Shown here: positions 61,452 to 64,000 of the stretch, in pieces | Layout of the letters: each line of letters opens with the position of its first letter | Numbering within the stretch: position 1 is the first letter of the stretch | Notes under the pieces: generated by a model | Told to the model about the DNA's origin: nothing | Databases searched by the model: none | The model's input: only the letters and a program-made list of their open reading frames with translations | Program-made: the position numbers and the translations under genes | DNA from: Pseudomonas putida | Lineage (GTDB): Bacteria; Pseudomonadota; Gammaproteobacteria; Pseudomonadales; Pseudomonadaceae | Reading direction: 5' to 3' | DNA length: 64,000 nucleotides | NCBI RefSeq assembly: GCF_002025705.1 | Contig: NZ_CP018846.1 | Coordinates: 2,533,501-2,597,500 of the forward strand

Positions 61452-61994
61452 TTATTCACCCATGTTGATGCATAACTTCTTGACCTCTACATTTTTGCAG
61501 GGCCACCTATTTTCTGTATAGCTGTCAGGGACAAAGCAAAAGCCAGGGTGACTTACCCAATAGGTCTGCCAGGCCGAGCCAGATTTTCTGAGTTGGGGGC
61601 AACTCGTATAGTCTAGTTTGTTGAGCGCTACCGTGGTGAGAATGGCTGCGAGGTGTGCGACCACAATTAATGAGTAGACAGACGCTTTCAGCATCGCTGT
61701 CTGGAATTTTCCGAACACGGACTTATTGTGTGGCGCGAATCGTTCGCCTGTACATATCGCAAAAGCACTGGCAACAACGCAAGCGAGCATGACAGGCGGG
61801 GCCATGAGCAAGCCAAAAGCCATATACGGGACCTCGATAACAGAGGCGAGACGCCACATCTGGCCGTAAATGGGAAGCACGTGTGTGATTAGCCAGTAGA
61901 CGGCGAACAGACCCACGCTTGCGCAGATGAGTAAGGTCAGAGCAGCTCGAAGCCTGAATGCTATTGATCCAGTTTCGCTGCTAGCCGATGTCAT
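61452..61994 (-). CDS. hypothetical membrane protein
   Basis: A 180-aa protein with about four hydrophobic helices (LRAALTLLICASVGLFAVYW; VIEVPYMAFGLLMAPPVMLACVVASAFAI; ASVYSLIVVAHLAAILTT) and a Cys-rich, Trp-rich C-terminal domain (Cys residues in YTSCPQL, PGFCFVP, WPCKNVE and KLCINMG), probably in the periplasm. Unknown family. It follows the 105-aa gene by 39 bp on the same strand as the candidate effector, so it could be a second immunity protein. Confidence 0.7.
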   Translation of the reverse strand: MTSASSETGSIAFRLRAALTLLICASVGLFAVYWLITHVLPIYGQMWRLASVIEVPYMAFGLLMAPPVMLACVVASAFAICTGERFAPHNKSVFGKFQTAMLKASVYSLIVVAHLAAILTTVALNKLDYTSCPQLRKSGSAWQTYWVSHPGFCFVPDSYTENRWPCKNVEVKKLCINMGE

Positions 61995-62033
61995 TGAGTC
62001 CGCCTTGAATAGGAGGGCAAGGTTGCCCGTCCA

Positions 62034-62351
62034 TCATCCCTGCGACGGCTTCTCCCCCATACGCGCCTTGAGCTTGCGCAGGGTAGGTGATTCGCCCCCT
62101 GTCAGCTCGATGCGAAACTCGGCAAAGGCGTGCTCGAGATCGCCATACTGCTGCAGCCCCTCTTCGGTGAACAGGTAGCGCCCGGGGATGTCGCGCCACT
62201 CCATCGGGGTGCGGATACGTTCCTGATCTGCCGCCTTCAGCAGTGGCTCCAGTTCGACGCTCAGCTTCATCGCGACAGGGTCTTGCGCCTTCAGGCTGTC
62301 GATGACTTGGCGAAGCTTGAGTGACTTCTGTTTGAGTGTTTCAGTGTTCAT
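62034..62351 (-). CDS. small protein, candidate immunity protein
   Basis: A 105-aa soluble, mostly helical protein (MNTETLKQKSLKLRQVIDSL; SVELEPLLKAADQERIRTPMEWRDIPG; EEGLQQYGDLEHAFAEFRIEL). Not recognised. Its ATG is only 8 bp after the stop codon of the 492-aa candidate effector, the usual layout of a T6SS effector-immunity pair. The start 62351 is chosen because the longer frame overlaps the effector. Confidence 0.75.
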   Translation of the reverse strand: MNTETLKQKSLKLRQVIDSLKAQDPVAMKLSVELEPLLKAADQERIRTPMEWRDIPGRYLFTEEGLQQYGDLEHAFAEFRIELTGGESPTLRKLKARMGEKPSQG

Positions 62352-62359
62352 GGTCAGCC

Positions 62360-63838
62360 CTAGTTGGAGATGGTGCCCATCAGTTTCGGAGTGCCCCATT
62401 CGCCGCGATTGGGCGTGAGGTACTGCATCGCTTCGCCGCTGCGTGAGATGGCGCCACCCAGCTCGGTAGTAGGTGCAACTTTACTCACAAATACCTCGGT
62501 TGGCTGCAACGGTGACATTTCAAAGATCGAATACCGTGTCGATTCACTGCCCAGTGGCAAGCCAAAGCTGTCAGCCAATGTCTTGCCGGACCTTGCCGCC
62601 GCCTGAAGCTCTTCATGGGTGGTGAAGAAAGGAGAATAGGGTGACACGCCTTGCCCTTCAGGCACGATCTTGACCAGTGCGGAGTCGATCATCTTCACCT
62701 CGGGGATGGTCGACCCGGACGCCACCTGGTCGAACGCACGCGAGTAGATGGTGGTGGCATCGGCATCCGGGGCTGCGGCCTGCAGCTTGCTCAGCAGCTT
62801 CTCGCCGTCTGCTGTGTTGAGGAAGTCTTCGATCTGGGCGTTCGACAGACCCTTGGTCTCGAAAGTGCTGACCTTCTTGATCTGGTCTTCCATCGAGGTG
62901 AAATTCGGGTCCTGCTTGCTGTAGAACTCCCGCAGTGTTTCCGGCTCCGCCGGCTTGAGCGGAGTCGCCTCCTTGACCTGCAGCTCCGGGTTCGCCAGCA
63001 GCTTCTGCTCGTTCTTCGCCAGCCATGCTGCCAACTGTTTGTTGGATATTTCGGCCTGCAGTCGGGCGCTGCGTGTGGCAATACTTTCCGCACTGCTGAC
63101 TATGCCTGCTTTCAGCTGCCCTCGGGTCAGGTAGGTGACAATGGCCGTCAGCAGCAGCAACACCAGTTGCTCCTGACCGCGGGCCAGTTGGCGCGCGGCG
63201 CGCTCGACGCGCTCTTGGGCTTGCGCCGACGAACCGCCGGTCGGGTCCAGGCCAGCGGGCTTGAGGCCATCCTCGGCAAACCAGGCGGTGGCCATGCCTT
63301 GCTGTAGGGTCGACAGGCAGGCCGGCAGGCCCTGGTAAAAATACTCGGCAATGGCAGACAGCCCCAGGCCCATGAGGATCAGGTTGCCGACCTGCAGGCC
63401 GATGCCGGCACCGGCCACAGCGCCCGGCGCCGCGCCGACGCCAAAAGCAAAGGCCCCGGCCACGCCACCAGCGAGCGAGCCCACCGCCACGCTGCCACCG
63501 AGGATCATCGACACTTCTTTGACCAGCTGCAGCAGTACCGGCAGGATCTGCTCGATGCCGATGGAAGACCACTTGCGCTTGAGGTTGTCCTGGATGATCG
63601 GGTAGGACAGGGCCATGGCCTGGCGTACGTTGTCGATGCGCTGGCCACCCAGGTAGCCATAGGCCTGATTGGCGCCATTGCTCACTCGGCGGCTGAACCC
63701 GTCCCAGGCTTCGTGGGCGCTGTTCAGGCCGCTGTCGACGCTCTGGTTGAGCTCGCTGAATTTCTGCTCGAGATTGCGCTCGATGTCTCCCCAGCTGGGG
63801 ATGTTGGTCAAAAGATCCATTTTCGCTTCACTGTCCAT
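62360..63838 (-). CDS. candidate T6SS effector with glycine-rich hydrophobic N-terminal region
   Basis: A 492-aa protein with no signal peptide. Residues 97-170 form a Gly/Ala-rich hydrophobic stretch (GGSVAVGSLAGGVAGAF), and a second hydrophobic segment lies at 224-238; such layouts occur at the N-termini of T6SS effectors. Residues 380-492 look like a separate compact domain (KIVPEGQGVSPYSPFF; TEVFVSKVAPTTELGG; MQYLTPNRGEW), the probable toxin. The N-terminal half may resemble the DUF6861 domain of Tre1-like proteins, from memory only. Start 63838 (MDSEAK) or 63820 (MDLLTN) are both possible. Confidence 0.75.
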   Translation of the reverse strand: MDSEAKMDLLTNIPSWGDIERNLEQKFSELNQSVDSGLNSAHEAWDGFSRRVSNGANQAYGYLGGQRIDNVRQAMALSYPIIQDNLKRKWSSIGIEQILPVLLQLVKEVSMILGGSVAVGSLAGGVAGAFAFGVGAAPGAVAGAGIGLQVGNLILMGLGLSAIAEYFYQGLPACLSTLQQGMATAWFAEDGLKPAGLDPTGGSSAQAQERVERAARQLARGQEQLVLLLLTAIVTYLTRGQLKAGIVSSAESIATRSARLQAEISNKQLAAWLAKNEQKLLANPELQVKEATPLKPAEPETLREFYSKQDPNFTSMEDQIKKVSTFETKGLSNAQIEDFLNTADGEKLLSKLQAAAPDADATTIYSRAFDQVASGSTIPEVKMIDSALVKIVPEGQGVSPYSPFFTTHEELQAAARSGKTLADSFGLPLGSESTRYSIFEMSPLQPTEVFVSKVAPTTELGGAISRSGEAMQYLTPNRGEWGTPKLMGTISN

Positions 63839-64000
63839 GGAGGTGGGCGGCGCTTCGGCGGCGAGCGCAGCATGTCGCGTCAGACCTCGAGATTGGCGTG
63901 AAGATCCGACGGAGCGTTCATTGTTCTCATGAGAGGGGTGTGCGGCAATGATGGCAATTAAATATCGTTGTCCGAATCATGGTTGTTCGCTCGCCGCTAG
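63839..64000. other. upstream region of the candidate effector
   Basis: These last 162 bp hold no gene that I can support. An AT-rich part near 63950-63990 may belong to the effector promoter or to a neighbouring gene beyond the window. Confidence 0.4.

Overview
The window is high-GC gammaproteobacterial DNA that reads as chromosome of the Pseudomonas putida group. The signs are a complete mdcABCDEGH-madLM malonate decarboxylase operon with a LysR gene at its end, many REP-type repeats built on GTAGGAGCGG or GTGGGAGCGG cores, several paired LysR and MFS genes, and a type VI secretion (T6SS) cluster in the order known from P. putida K1-type systems. I saw no tRNA, rRNA, CRISPR array, transposase or integrase.

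Layout. 1-1764 (minus): the start of an acyl-CoA dehydrogenase gene and a 3-hydroxyisobutyryl-CoA-hydrolase-like gene, probably valine catabolism. 2271-9530 (plus): malonate decarboxylase, prosthetic-group synthesis and malonate uptake, closed by a strong terminator, then a convergent LysR gene. 10625-22259: metabolic and RNA-modification genes (type 2 isopentenyl-diphosphate isomerase, LuxR regulator with a class III aminotransferase, rlhA, a TonB-dependent receptor, a Rid protein, trmK, a DUF2790 protein, LysR, a YbhB-like protein, a secreted low-complexity protein). 22372-35339: transporters and small catabolic modules (YcaD-type MFS, AEC carrier, lipoprotein, an MFS/HMG-CoA-lyase-like/CoA-transferase set with a LysR gene, an EmrAB-like efflux pair, lactate permease). 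35525-38041: a short UvrA-like protein.

38241-58964 (minus) is one long T6SS gene block: an unknown 254-aa protein, then tssB-C-E-F-G-H(clpV)-J-K-L-M, tagF, a second TssM-like protein fused to an OmpA domain, hcp and tssA. Most junctions overlap by 1-37 bp, so it is probably one operon, with hairpins that may separate hcp from tssA. Sheath (TssBC), baseplate (TssEFGK), membrane complex (TssJLM), tube (Hcp), recycling ATPase (ClpV) and TssA are all present. VgrG and PAAR are not in the window.

59499-63838 is an accessory flank: an ADP-ribosylglycohydrolase with an N-terminal extension like the Tri1 immunity family, two membrane proteins from a stretch that looks AT-richer than its surroundings, and a 492-aa candidate T6SS effector followed by a 105-aa candidate immunity protein. 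This flank and the TssM-OmpA fusion are the most interesting parts of the window. Family names were assigned by reading motifs, not by database search.
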